Of a stretch of DNA of 64,000 nt, positions 9,130 to 17,301 are shown piece after piece. Under the pieces are notes generated by a model that was given only the letters and a program-made list of their open reading frames with translations, had not been told where the DNA came from and did no database searches. The first letter of the stretch is position 1. Each line of letters starts with the position of its first letter. The DNA comes from Micromonospora sp. NBC_01699 (GTDB lineage Bacteria; Actinomycetota; Actinomycetes; Mycobacteriales; Micromonosporaceae), in assembly GCF_036250065.1 (NCBI RefSeq), contig NZ_CP109199.1:7562001-7626000 (forward strand), in the 5' to 3' direction. The position numbers were made by a program, and so were the translations under genes.

Positions 9130-9602
9130 CCAGCCCCTTCATTCGCGACAGCATCGACCGCGAGCAGTCCGGTACGGCCACCGGAGAGCTCAGCCAGGAA
9201 GCCCGGACCTTCAACTGGCTGCTGGACTCGTTCACCACCAACACCGCCGGGGTGGTCGAGGCGATCGCGGTCTCCTCCGACGGGCTGCTGATGGCGATGT
9301 CCGCGATCAAGGACCGGTCCAACGCCGAGCGGCTCGCTGCGGTCGTCTCCGGCATGACCAGTCTCGCCGGGGGCGCGGCCAACTGGTACTCGCTCGGCGG
9401 ACTGAACCGGGTGATCGTGGACATGACCGATGGATACCTGCTGGTCAGCTCGATCAGCAGTGGTTCCGTACTCGGCGTCGTCGCCGACCGCTCAGCCAAC
9501 CTGGGCACGGTCGCGTACGAGATGACGCTCTTCGCGGGCCGGGCGGGAAGTGCGCTCACGCCTCGGCTCATCGTCGAGTTGAAGAACTCCGTACAGGCAT
9601 GA
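9126..9602 (+). CDS. cvnB: Roadblock/LC7 domain protein (CvnB type)
   Basis: 158 residues. The roadblock/LC7 fold spans about 22-135, with typical elements LLDSFTTNTAGVVEAIAVSSDG, RLAAVVSGMTSL and VDMTDGYLLVSSIS. Proteins of this family act as a cytoplasmic adaptor or regulator for the small GTPase of the same operon. The start overlaps the kinase stop by 4 nt (ATGA), and the end overlaps the DUF742 gene by 4 nt, so the stoichiometry is translationally coupled. Family known in actinomycete conservons; its input signal is not visible. Confidence 0.92.
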   Translation: MTSPFIRDSIDREQSGTATGELSQEARTFNWLLDSFTTNTAGVVEAIAVSSDGLLMAMSAIKDRSNAERLAAVVSGMTSLAGGAANWYSLGGLNRVIVDMTDGYLLVSSISSGSVLGVVADRSANLGTVAYEMTLFAGRAGSALTPRLIVELKNSVQA

Positions 9603-10093
9603 CCCGGCCCGCGGCCGGCGCCGGGCGAGAGCCCGAGCCGGCCATCCGGATCCGCCCCTACCTCCAGGCGGCGGCGTCGACACCCGGCGAACCCGATCCG
9701 GAGCTCGACGTCGACAACGCGGACCCGGGACTCGGCGGCCCGGTGCCGTACGGGCTGCGACCGTTCGTGCTGACCGCCGGCCGGGTGGACAGCGTCGACC
9801 CGGCGATCTGTCTGGAGACGCAGGTGACGGCCCGACCGGACGGGCCGTCCTGGACCAGCCCGCCGCTGGGCCGACTCGCACCGGAGCTACAGGACATCGT
9901 CACGCTCTGCGCCGAACCGATGTCGGTGGCCGAGATCTCCGCCCGGCTGCGGTTGCATCTCGGCGTCACCAAGATTCTGGTCGGTGACCTCCGGGCCACC
10001 GGTCACCTCGATGTGCACACGTACGACATCGAGGATGCCCACGACCCCGACCTCATTCTGCGAGTGATCGATGGACTTCGTGCGATCTCCTGA
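9599..10093 (+). CDS. cvnC: DUF742 protein (CvnC type)
   Basis: 164 residues. After a variable N-terminus, the DUF742 core (about 40-160) shows VPYGLRPFVLTAGRV, then a winged-helix-like C-terminal half (LAPELQDIVTLC, SVAEISARLRLHLGVTKILVGDL). DUF742 proteins are the third member of conservons and may be DNA-binding or adaptor proteins. The ATG overlaps the cvnB stop by 4 nt, and the 3' end overlaps the GTPase gene by 23 nt. Confidence 0.92.
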   Translation: MTRPAAGAGREPEPAIRIRPYLQAAASTPGEPDPELDVDNADPGLGGPVPYGLRPFVLTAGRVDSVDPAICLETQVTARPDGPSWTSPPLGRLAPELQDIVTLCAEPMSVAEISARLRLHLGVTKILVGDLRATGHLDVHTYDIEDAHDPDLILRVIDGLRAIS

Positions 10094-10868
10094 GGTGCCG
10101 GCCACCCCGACGGCCGCCGGCTCCCCCGTCAACAGCGCGCCGAGCCGGTACGGCGGACCGGCCGGCTACGGCGGACCGGGTGGCAACGCCATTCCGGCGG
10201 GGTACGTCGGGCCGTCCGCGCCCACCGCCCGCCATGCGCGGCCCGCTGTCGGCGTCGACTACGGTGAGCCGATGGGAGCCGGCGGAGCGGCGCCAGGTCG
10301 CCCCAAGTCCGCACCGATCCCGGTGAAGATCCTCATCGCCGGTGGGTTCGGTGTCGGGAAGACCACCACTGTCGGTGCCATCTCGGAGATCGCGCCGCTG
10401 ACCACCGAGGCGGAGATGACCACCGCCGGGATCGGCGTCGACGATCCCGGTACCCGGTCGGAGAAGACCACGACGACGGTGGCGATGGACTTCGGCTGCG
10501 TCACCATCGATCGAAGCCTGAAGCTCTACCTCTTCGGCACGCCGGGTCAGTCCCGGTTCGGTTTCATGTGGGACGACCTCGCACGGGGGGCGCTCGGGGC
10601 GCTGGTCGTCGTCGACAGCGCCCGGCTGGATGACTGCTACCCTGCGATCGACTTCTTTGAGCGCGCGAAATTACCCTTTGTCGTCGCGGTCAACGCGTTC
10701 GACGGACAACTCGCCCACGATCTGGACTCCATCCGGTGGGCGTTGGCGATCGGCGAGCACGTGCCACTGGTGCGGTTCGACGCCCGGGACCGGTTGTCGG
10801 TACGCGACGCCCTGCTGGTCGTCCTGGATCGCGCACTGGACCGGGCGATCCGTGATCGGGAGTCGTAA
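10071..10868 (+). CDS. cvnD: Small GTPase / ATP-GTP-binding protein (CvnD type)
   Basis: 265 residues. The first 80 are a low-complexity Gly/Pro/Tyr-rich extension, longer than in typical CvnD proteins. The GTPase domain starts with a P-loop (GGFGVGKTTT near 92-101), an effector stretch EAEMTTAGIGVDD, a Walker-B/G3-like LYLFGTPGQSRFG, and a VAVNAFDG segment in the NKxD position. This protein is the usual output switch of a conservon. The start ATG lies inside the end of cvnC. The next gene follows after about 40 nt. Confidence 0.92.
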   Translation: MDFVRSPEVPATPTAAGSPVNSAPSRYGGPAGYGGPGGNAIPAGYVGPSAPTARHARPAVGVDYGEPMGAGGAAPGRPKSAPIPVKILIAGGFGVGKTTTVGAISEIAPLTTEAEMTTAGIGVDDPGTRSEKTTTTVAMDFGCVTIDRSLKLYLFGTPGQSRFGFMWDDLARGALGALVVVDSARLDDCYPAIDFFERAKLPFVVAVNAFDGQLAHDLDSIRWALAIGEHVPLVRFDARDRLSVRDALLVVLDRALDRAIRDRES

Positions 10869-10907
10869 GCCCGTGCCCAGGGCACGACGGTCGGGAAAGG
10901 TGGCGTG

Positions 10908-11555
10908 ATGCGAGGCGAGTTGGACGACGCGCTGGCCCGGATGGCCCGGCGGGAGGAGTTGCTCCGGCGGCGATCCGCCACGCCCACGGAGGGTGAGCGG
11001 ACCCCGGATAACGCTGCCCGCCCCGCGCCCGCGGGCAACCGCCCGCCCGCCGACGGCCAGCGTTATCCGGCCGAGGGCACCCGCTACCCGATCGAGGGCA
11101 CCCGGTCCCCGAACGCCGGTCTCCGGCCGCCGACCGAAACCCTCCGCTCGTCCACCGAGGGCTTGCGTCCGCCGGCCGAGAGCGTCCGGCCGGCGGTGCC
11201 GGCGCAGCGGACGCCGGTCGACGACGTGGCCGAGGCGGTCCGGCAGGTGGTCGCGCACCATCCGGGGCTGACGGTCCGCCTGGCGATGGAGCAGGGTACG
11301 TCGCACGCCAACGTCCAGGTCGGCTGGTCCGACGGCAGGGTCACGGTGACCCAGGGCGACGGACCCGTAGCTGCCGCACCCGTTCCAACACCCGTTCCCG
11401 TACCGGCACCCGCCCCGCCCGTGTGGCCGCTGCCGGTGCGGACGATGCCGGACTGGTCGACGGCGACCGGCGACTCCTCCGGCGACTCGGCCGCCCGGCT
11501 GGCCGAGCTGATCCGGCGGGACCCGTCGTTGCTCGGCGGCTCCGAGGAGCAGTGA
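10908..11555 (+). CDS. Proline-rich protein of unknown function, conservon-linked
   Basis: 215 residues from the ATG at 10908 (GGAAAGG 7 bases upstream; a GTG at 10905 is the alternative). A basic helix (ARMARREELLRRR) is followed by an 85-residue disordered stretch built of degenerate 7-8 residue units (patterns such as EGTRYP, EGTRSP, EGLRPP). Next come a folded segment at about 105-150 (VAEAVRQVVAHHPGLTVRL, VQVGWSDGRVTVT), a Pro-rich tract and an acidic helix (ARLAELIRRDPSLLG). No family was recognised. Position suggests it belongs to the conservon transcription unit. Confidence 0.7.
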   Translation: MRGELDDALARMARREELLRRRSATPTEGERTPDNAARPAPAGNRPPADGQRYPAEGTRYPIEGTRSPNAGLRPPTETLRSSTEGLRPPAESVRPAVPAQRTPVDDVAEAVRQVVAHHPGLTVRLAMEQGTSHANVQVGWSDGRVTVTQGDGPVAAAPVPTPVPVPAPAPPVWPLPVRTMPDWSTATGDSSGDSAARLAELIRRDPSLLGGSEEQ

Positions 11556-11631
11556 CCCGTCCCGCCCCGGCTGGATCGGCCGGGCGGGTGGAACACGGAT
11601 CAGGGGTGCCGGCGGCGGCTACGCTCGGCCG

Positions 11632-13914
11632 GTGGCCGAGCCCGATCTCACTCTCACCGCGAACCTGCGATCGGCGACCCTGGACGCCCGCCGGGGCATC
11701 GTCCGGCTGCATCCGACCGTACTGACCGCGCTGGGGCTGCATCCCGGTGATCCCGTACGGCTGACCGGTCGCCGGACCACCGCCGGCATCGTGGCCCGCG
11801 CGGAGCCGGCCAGCGGACGGGACCTGTTGCACGCCGACGATCTCCTGCTGGGCAACCTGGGCGTGCGCGCCGGTGACCCGGTGACGGTCGCACCGGTGCC
11901 GGTGCTGGCCGCCCACCGGGTGGTCCTGACCGGGCCGCCGGAGGTGGCCGCGGTCGTACCGGTGGAGCTGCTGCGGCTGGCCCTGCTCGGCAAGCTGGTC
12001 ACGGTGGGCGACGACGTGTCGCTGCTGCCGCGCGACGTACTGCCGGACGACGGGGTGCGGGCGCTGGTCGACGCCGCCCGGCGGAGCCTGGCGAACACCA
12101 TGGGGTACGCCTGGACGAGCACCCTGCTCACCGTCACCGCCGCCGAGCCCGCGTCCGCCGCCCTGGTCACCATGGACACCGTGGTCGGCTGGTCGGGCGG
12201 TCCCGCGACGAACGGGATGCCGCAGCCGACCGGCACCGACGCGCCGGCGGGTGCCGTGGACCCTGGGCGGGAGCGGTCCGGCTACCGGAGTGCCGTACCG
12301 GCCCGGAGCACGGCGCCGTCGCACCTGCCGCTGGTCGAGCCGGAGCCGGCGCCGACCCTGGCCGACCTGCCCGGCGTACGGGCCCAGGCGCAGGCGCTGA
12401 CCGAACTGCTCGACCTCGGGTTCCATCACGGGGAGGTGCTGGGGCGGCTCGGCACCACCATCTCCCTCGGCGTGCTGATCACCGGTGCGGCCGGCTCCGG
12501 CAAGTCGGCACTGGTACGGGCGGTCGCCGGCACGGTCGGCGCCCGGATCGAGACGCTCTGGGCGCCCGAGTTGGCGGCGCTGACCAACGACGCCGCCGCC
12601 CGCCGCCTGGACGCGCTCACCACCTCCGTACGCGGTCACGGGCCGGCCGTACTCCTGGTGACCGATGTCGAGGCGCTCGCCCCGCGCGACGAACCGGGGC
12701 CGCTGGCGACGGTGTTCCGGCAGCTGCTCGGCGACACGATCCGGGCCGGTGCCGCCGTGGTCTGTACGACCAGCCGACCGGAGGCGGTCGACCCGTCGCT
12801 GCGTGCACCGGACCTGCTGTCGCTGGAACTGGCCGTGCCGCTGCCGGACACCGCCCTGCGACGCGAGCAGTTGGCGGTGCTCACCCGGAAGATGCCGCTG
12901 GCCGAGGACGTACGGCTGGACGAGGTGGCCGCCCGTACGCCCGGATTTGTCGCCGCCGACCTGGCCGCGCTGGCCCGCGAGGCCGGTGTCCGGGCGGCGT
13001 TGCGCCAACGCACCGACGAATCGCCGGTGGTGGCGATGGTCGACTTCACCGCCGCGCTGGAGGTGGTCCGGCCCACCTCGATGTCGTCGTCGACGCTGCG
13101 GTTGGCCACGGTGACACTGGACGACGTCGGGGACATGGCGCAGGTGAAGGAGACGCTGACCGAGTCGGTGCTCTGGCCGCTCACCTACCCGGACACGTTC
13201 GCCCGGCTCGGTGTGCAGCCGCCGCGCGGGGTGCTGCTCTACGGGCCGCCCGGCTGCGGCAAGACGTTCCTGGTCACCGCGCTCGCCGGCTCGGGGCGGG
13301 CGAACGTGCTCTCGGTCAAGGGCGCCGAACTGCTCTCCAAGTGGGTCGGCGAGAGCGAACGTGCCGTACGCGAACTGTTCCGCCGGGCCCGCGACGCCGC
13401 CCCGACCCTGATCTTCCTGGACGAGGTGGACGCGCTCGCCCCGACCCGGGGCCAGGCCACCGACGGCGGCACCACGGACCGGGTGGTCGCCGCCCTGCTG
13501 ACCGAACTCGACGGGGTGGAGACCCTGCGGAACGTGATAGTGGTCGGCGCGACGAACCGGCCCGACCTGGTCGACCCGGCGCTGCTGCGGCCGGGCCGGT
13601 TGGAGCGGCTGGTCTACGTACCGCCGCCGGACGATGGTGGGCGGGCCGACATCCTGCGGGCGGTGGCGAAGTCGGTGCCGCTCGCGCCGGACGTCGACCT
13701 GGTGGCGGTGGCGAAGTCGTTGGACGGGTTCTCGGCGGCCGACTGCGCGGCCCTGATCCGGGAAGCCGCCCTGGTCGCGATGCGGGAGTCACTGTCCGCG
13801 GCCACGGTCACCGCCGCGCACGTCGCCGCCGCCCGCAAACGGGTACGGGCGTCGCTCGACCCCGTCCAGGTCGCCTGGCTCGCCGCGTACGCGGAGCAGC
13901 ACAGCCCCGGATAG
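11632..13914 (+). CDS. CDC48/VCP-like AAA ATPase with degenerate first AAA ring
   Basis: 760 residues. The N-domain (about 1-90) resembles the double-psi barrel of CDC48 (VRLHPTVLTALGLHPGDPV). D1 has a Walker A (GAAGSGKSALV near 285), but its Walker B reads LLVTDVEAL and the Arg-finger region (SLRAPDLLSLEL) is degraded. D2 is canonical: GPPGCGKTFLV near 537, GESERAVRELFRRA, FLDEVDAL near 595 and ATNRPDLVDPALLRPGRLERL. Probably a protein-unfolding or remodelling ATPase using mainly D2. The GTG start at 11632 is 76 nt after the previous gene; no strong SD is visible. Confidence 0.85.
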   Translation: MAEPDLTLTANLRSATLDARRGIVRLHPTVLTALGLHPGDPVRLTGRRTTAGIVARAEPASGRDLLHADDLLLGNLGVRAGDPVTVAPVPVLAAHRVVLTGPPEVAAVVPVELLRLALLGKLVTVGDDVSLLPRDVLPDDGVRALVDAARRSLANTMGYAWTSTLLTVTAAEPASAALVTMDTVVGWSGGPATNGMPQPTGTDAPAGAVDPGRERSGYRSAVPARSTAPSHLPLVEPEPAPTLADLPGVRAQAQALTELLDLGFHHGEVLGRLGTTISLGVLITGAAGSGKSALVRAVAGTVGARIETLWAPELAALTNDAAARRLDALTTSVRGHGPAVLLVTDVEALAPRDEPGPLATVFRQLLGDTIRAGAAVVCTTSRPEAVDPSLRAPDLLSLELAVPLPDTALRREQLAVLTRKMPLAEDVRLDEVAARTPGFVAADLAALAREAGVRAALRQRTDESPVVAMVDFTAALEVVRPTSMSSSTLRLATVTLDDVGDMAQVKETLTESVLWPLTYPDTFARLGVQPPRGVLLYGPPGCGKTFLVTALAGSGRANVLSVKGAELLSKWVGESERAVRELFRRARDAAPTLIFLDEVDALAPTRGQATDGGTTDRVVAALLTELDGVETLRNVIVVGATNRPDLVDPALLRPGRLERLVYVPPPDDGGRADILRAVAKSVPLAPDVDLVAVAKSLDGFSAADCAALIREAALVAMRESLSAATVTAAHVAAARKRVRASLDPVQVAWLAAYAEQHSPG

Positions 13915-13925
13915 TCACCGGATTA

Positions 13926-14279
13926 TCAGTCGGTCTCCCGTGGATGTCCGGTGCCGGCATAGGTGATCCACGCCGTCCGGCTCGTGTCGTCGACGAGGTA
14001 CCAGATGCGACCGCCGCCGGTAACCTCGTACTGCCAGCGTTCGTGGGCCTGGCCCTTCCACATCCCGGTGGCCAGAGCGCCCTTGAGCCGGTGGTGCCGC
14101 TCCGGTGACGCGGTGGCCCTCGGCTTTGCGCGGATCGCGTCGTACGCCCGGCGCAGGTTCGCGGGCGTCTGGCGGGCGAGGTTCTCCCAGCCCTCCGCAG
14201 CGGCCGAGGTGGCGAACCGGAGGTCGAACTCCCCCTCGATCGGCGGCGGTGCCGCCCGGTCGCCCCGCTTCGGCGTCAC
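13926..14279 (-). CDS. RelE/YoeB-like toxin of a type II toxin-antitoxin pair
   Basis: 117 residues. The GTG at 14279 overlaps the antitoxin stop by 4 nt (GTGA); a longer frame upstream has no role. The C-terminal half matches the RelE/ParE fold: HHRLKGALATGMWKG, WQYEVTGGGRIWYLVDD, ITYAGTGHPRETD, the last being typical of this toxin group (GHPxxTD). The expected role is an mRNA interferase or similar growth inhibitor, neutralised by the upstream gene product. It ends 12 nt from the convergent AAA gene. Confidence 0.75.
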   Translation of the reverse strand: MTPKRGDRAAPPPIEGEFDLRFATSAAAEGWENLARQTPANLRRAYDAIRAKPRATASPERHHRLKGALATGMWKGQAHERWQYEVTGGGRIWYLVDDTSRTAWITYAGTGHPRETD

Positions 14280-14749
14280 TGCTCGGTATCCGGAGCTTGG
14301 ACCGGACCGAAATCCCCCTCGGGTTCGCGGGTGAGGATCTCCAGCAGGGCCGGATCGCTGTAGATCTCGGCGGTGTGCCGCCACTGGGTCAGCAGGACCG
14401 CGATCGGGGACAGGTTCTCCAGGGATGCCGCGCCCTGGGCCACCGTCACCAGTTCGGAGAGCAACTGGTCCACGTCCGCCTCGGGCAGGAAGGTCACCCA
14501 GGGCAACGCCTCGCCGAGGACTCGGCGCACCACGTCCAGCGGCTCGGAACGGACCAGACCGGCCAACAGGCGTGCGGTGAAGTCCACCACCACACCGTCG
14601 CGTTCCATCTGGTCGACCCGCATCAGGGCGAGATCACCGGCGTCGCGGCGTCGCAGCCGCAATGCTCGTACCACGTCCAGTCGATCGGCAGCGGCCGCCG
14701 GCCGGTGCAGAAACTCACTGAACGGCAGTTCCTCGTACGCCGCCACCAT
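14276..14749 (-). CDS. Putative antitoxin (prevent-host-death-like) of the TA pair
   Basis: 157 residues from the ATG at 14749. This start is favoured because a TAGTGT -10 element (14757-14762) ends 7 nt before it, the geometry of a leaderless message; GTG 14758 is the alternative. The N-terminus (LPFSEFLHRPAAAADRLD...LRLRRRDAGDLALM) resembles the Phd/YefM dimerisation and DNA-binding region, followed by an unusually long helical tail (VLGEALPWVTFLPEADVDQLL). It is about twice the length of a classical Phd antitoxin. It is cotranscribed with and precedes the RelE-like toxin. Confidence 0.6.
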   Translation of the reverse strand: MVAAYEELPFSEFLHRPAAAADRLDVVRALRLRRRDAGDLALMRVDQMERDGVVVDFTARLLAGLVRSEPLDVVRRVLGEALPWVTFLPEADVDQLLSELVTVAQGAASLENLSPIAVLLTQWRHTAEIYSDPALLEILTREPEGDFGPVQAPDTEQ

Positions 14750-14887
14750 GACATCCACACTACCGTGGAACTCTTCGTTTCCGGCGCCGTCGCCCCGGCT
14801 GGGCAGCCCGCTCCGCTACGAACTCCTCGACCTGGCGGACGTCGCACTGCCCCTGCCGGACGAACCTTCTGAACCCGCGCCGGGCGC

Positions 14888-15601
14888 TCAGACGTGGGTG
14901 GCCAGTTCCTTCAGCACTGCCTCGGCGCCCGCCCGGCTGGACTCCGGGTTCTGGCCGGTGATCAGGTTGCCGTCGACCACCACGTACGACGCCCAGGCCG
15001 GACCGGACTCGAACTCGGCGCCCGCCTGACGCAGCCGCTGCTCCACCAGCCAGGTCGCGTTGTCGGCGAGACCGGCCTGCCGCTCCTCCTCGTCGGTGAA
15101 CGCGGTCAGCCTGCGTCCCTTGAACAGCCAGCTGCCATCGGGGTTGCCGGCGGAGAAGAAGCTCGCCGGGCCGTGGCAGAGGGAGGCGACCACCTTGGTC
15201 TGGTCCGGCAGCAGGGTGGACAGCACCCGCGCGACATCGGGGTTCACCGCCAGGTCCTGCATCGGGCCGTGACCACCGGGGATGAGTACGCCGTCGAAGG
15301 CGGTGGCATCGACGTCCTCCAGCCGTACGGGCCTCTCCAGCAGGCCGGCGACCTGCTCCAGGTACGCGTGCAGTTCGGCCACCTTCTCGGCGTCGCCCCC
15401 GTTCGTCTCCAACGCCAGGCTGCCCCCGTCGGCGACGGGCACCAGCCCGCCGGGGGTGGCGATGGTGACGTCCACCCCGGCCTCGGTGAGGAGGCGATGC
15501 GGCACCACGAATTCCTCGGCCCAGAAGCCGGTGGGTCGCTGGCTCCCGTCGCGCTGGGTCCAGGTTCGGGCCGAGGTCAGGACCATAAGGATCGATGACA
15601 T
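14888..15601 (-). CDS. DJ-1/PfpI-family type 1 glutamine amidotransferase-like protein
   Basis: 237 residues from the ATG at 15601 (GGGAGG 5 nt upstream). The family fold is clear: SSILMVLTSARTW start, GFWAEEFVVPHRLL, VTIATPGG, FDGVLIPGGHGPMQDL and the nucleophile elbow VASLCHGPAS (Cys near 138). The catalytic Glu is expected in the AEEFVVP motif, as in Hsp31-like chaperone/glyoxalase III members. Likely role: protein repair, glyoxalase or stress response in the cytoplasm. It is divergent from a CGNR regulator with an inverted repeat between them. Confidence 0.85.
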   Translation of the reverse strand: MSSILMVLTSARTWTQRDGSQRPTGFWAEEFVVPHRLLTEAGVDVTIATPGGLVPVADGGSLALETNGGDAEKVAELHAYLEQVAGLLERPVRLEDVDATAFDGVLIPGGHGPMQDLAVNPDVARVLSTLLPDQTKVVASLCHGPASFFSAGNPDGSWLFKGRRLTAFTDEEERQAGLADNATWLVEQRLRQAGAEFESGPAWASYVVVDGNLITGQNPESSRAGAEAVLKELATHV

Positions 15602-15754
15602 GAATACCTCCCGTGTAACGCGGCCCGGGAACGGGCCGCCGAGCATTCTCAGGCGCGACACGTTCCACACCGCCGCAACGACCGTAGCACCGTCACTCAT
15701 AACGGCAGGCCGATCTTGATGGCTCGCGTTAGTATCGTTGAGACTTAGGACATC

Positions 15755-15776
15755 ACCTCGGTATCGGGCCCGAGGT
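15755..15776. promoter_or_regulatory. Inverted repeat, candidate operator between DJ-1 and CGNR genes
   Basis: ACCTCGG, 8 nt, CCGAGGT: perfect 7-bp arms in the 209-nt divergent spacer, 35 nt before the CGNR gene start. Position and symmetry suit binding of a dimeric regulator, most simply the adjacent CGNR protein. It could also be a short RNA hairpin. Confidence 0.4.
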
Positions 15777-15810
15777 ACGGTAGCTTTGTCGGACGAGGAG
15801 GTGGTTGACC

Positions 15811-16389
15811 ATGCCGGGAACGGAGACGTACGCGTGTCCCCCCAGCGTGTGCGACAGCTCGGAGCTGATCCTTGGCTTCGTCAACACCCGTCCCACCGGC
15901 AACGGACAACCCGAGCTGCTCGACGACCGGACCGGGCTGGCCGACTGGCTCACCCGAGCCGGCCGCGCCGACGCCGCCCCGACCGCCACCTATGCCGACG
16001 CGATTGCCGCCCAGGAGCTGCGCGCGGCCTTCGTGACGATCCTCCGGTCGCACGCCGGCTGCGTTGACGACGACGCGGCGGTACCGGATGCCGAGACGTA
16101 TCTCCAGCGCATCGCGGAGCGCTACCCGCTCACCCCGAGGGTCAGCGCCGAGGGCTGCACGCTCGTCGCGTCCCAGTCCGGCGTACCGGGGGCGTTCGGC
16201 TCGCTGTTCGCCGCCGTCGCCGACCTGGCCGCGCGCGGGGGCTGGTCACGGGTGAAGGTATGCAAGAACTCGTCCTGCCACTCCGGCTTCTTCGACAAGA
16301 CCCGCAACACCTCCGGCCTCTATTGCAGTGCCGCATGCGGCTCGCAGGCGTCGATGCGCGCGTACCGCAGCCGGCTCAGGACCGCGTAG
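15811..16389 (+). CDS. CGNR zinc-finger (ABATE domain) putative regulator
   Basis: 192 residues from the ATG at 15811, with AGGAGG 8 nt upstream. The N-terminal part (LILGFVNTRPTGNGQ, LADWLTRAG) is the ABATE stress-regulator domain. The C-terminal 45 residues are a CGNR zinc finger with four cysteines: KVCKNSSCHSGFFDKTRN, then YCSAACGSQASMRAYRSR. Here the CGNR signature residues read CGSQ, a variant of the family name motif. Such proteins are putative DNA-binding regulators. It is divergent from the DJ-1 family gene. Confidence 0.85.
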   Translation: MPGTETYACPPSVCDSSELILGFVNTRPTGNGQPELLDDRTGLADWLTRAGRADAAPTATYADAIAAQELRAAFVTILRSHAGCVDDDAAVPDAETYLQRIAERYPLTPRVSAEGCTLVASQSGVPGAFGSLFAAVADLAARGGWSRVKVCKNSSCHSGFFDKTRNTSGLYCSAACGSQASMRAYRSRLRTA

Positions 16390-16491
16390 TACGAGTACGG
16401 ATGTCGGCGTCGCGCCTGTTGCACAGGACGGTCCTGCTTCTCGGGCGGGGCGAGCCCACCCGCGCCGAGGTCGTCCTGGGCGAGGCGACGG

Positions 16492-16983
16492 TCAGCCGAG
16501 TCTGATTCGGGCTCTGACCGCTTCGCCGTCCCGTTCGAGTTCCGCACCGGCCCGACGGAGGACGCCGAGCGCGGGACCGTTGTCGGCAGTGGTCTCGGCC
16601 ACGACCAGGCGGGCGCCGGCTCCGATCGCCTCGGCGAGCAGTAGCCGCAGCGCGGTGGCGGCGATGCCCTGGCCCCGCGCCGACTTGCCCAGCCACATTC
16701 CGGTTTCCATGGTCGCCGGTTTGTCGTGGTGGCTCATCCGGATCATCCCGACCACGTCACCGTCGACCACGATCGCGAACATGAGCGTACGGGCGGAGCC
16801 GTCCAACCCGTCGAACCGCGCTCGGTGGAACTCCCGGAACGCCTCCCGGCGCGCGTGTGACCAGCCGGCCGGGGCCGTCACCGGCGGCATCACGTCGTCG
16901 GGTTCCGCCTCCGCGACGGCTACGGACAGCAACGGCTCCAGGGTCTGCTCGTCGATCGGCTTCAGTTGTACGTTGCTGCTCAC
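16492..16983 (-). CDS. GNAT-family N-acetyltransferase
   Basis: 163 residues from the GTG at 16983; a longer frame to 17163 is less likely and neither has a strong SD. GNAT features: IVVDGDVVGMIRM strand pair, METGMWLGKSARGQGIAATAL with the acetyl-CoA loop (RGQGIA), and VAETTADNGPALGVLRRAGAELERDG. It probably acetylates an amine on a small molecule or protein N-terminus (RimJ/RimL-like). Substrate cannot be read from sequence. Convergent with the CGNR gene. Confidence 0.8.
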   Translation of the reverse strand: MSSNVQLKPIDEQTLEPLLSVAVAEAEPDDVMPPVTAPAGWSHARREAFREFHRARFDGLDGSARTLMFAIVVDGDVVGMIRMSHHDKPATMETGMWLGKSARGQGIAATALRLLLAEAIGAGARLVVAETTADNGPALGVLRRAGAELERDGEAVRARIRLG

Positions 16984-17301
16984 GACCGCAGTGTTCCCGG
17001 CCCGAACCCGCCTCGTCCACCACTTTGGCCAAGCGCTGCCGTTATTGCCGGGACGCCCTGTCCGGTACAGCCGGGGCGGGGCCTGAACGGCCGGTCCGAT
17101 GGTGACCGACAGTAGGTACCTCGCACCGAGGACGGGATGGACGAGTTCCCTAATACCGGTCAAATCGTTCTCAAACCGTAGTAATAATGCTTTATGAGCC
17201 CAGCCAGCCCGTACGGGTAGGCGGCGGGCAAATCTCGCCCAACCTATCGGCGGCAGCGCCGGGGCCGGCGTGTCCGTCCAACGATCGTGAGGGAGCCGTC
17301 A
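16984..17301. other. Divergent intergenic region, no gene seen
   Basis: Lies between the GNAT gene and the acyltransferase. The 17150-17205 part is A+T-rich relative to the surroundings (CTAATACC, GTAGTAATAATGC), consistent with a promoter. A short palindrome CCCGTACGGG lies at about 17209-17218. No RNA gene or credible ORF was found. Confidence 0.4.
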
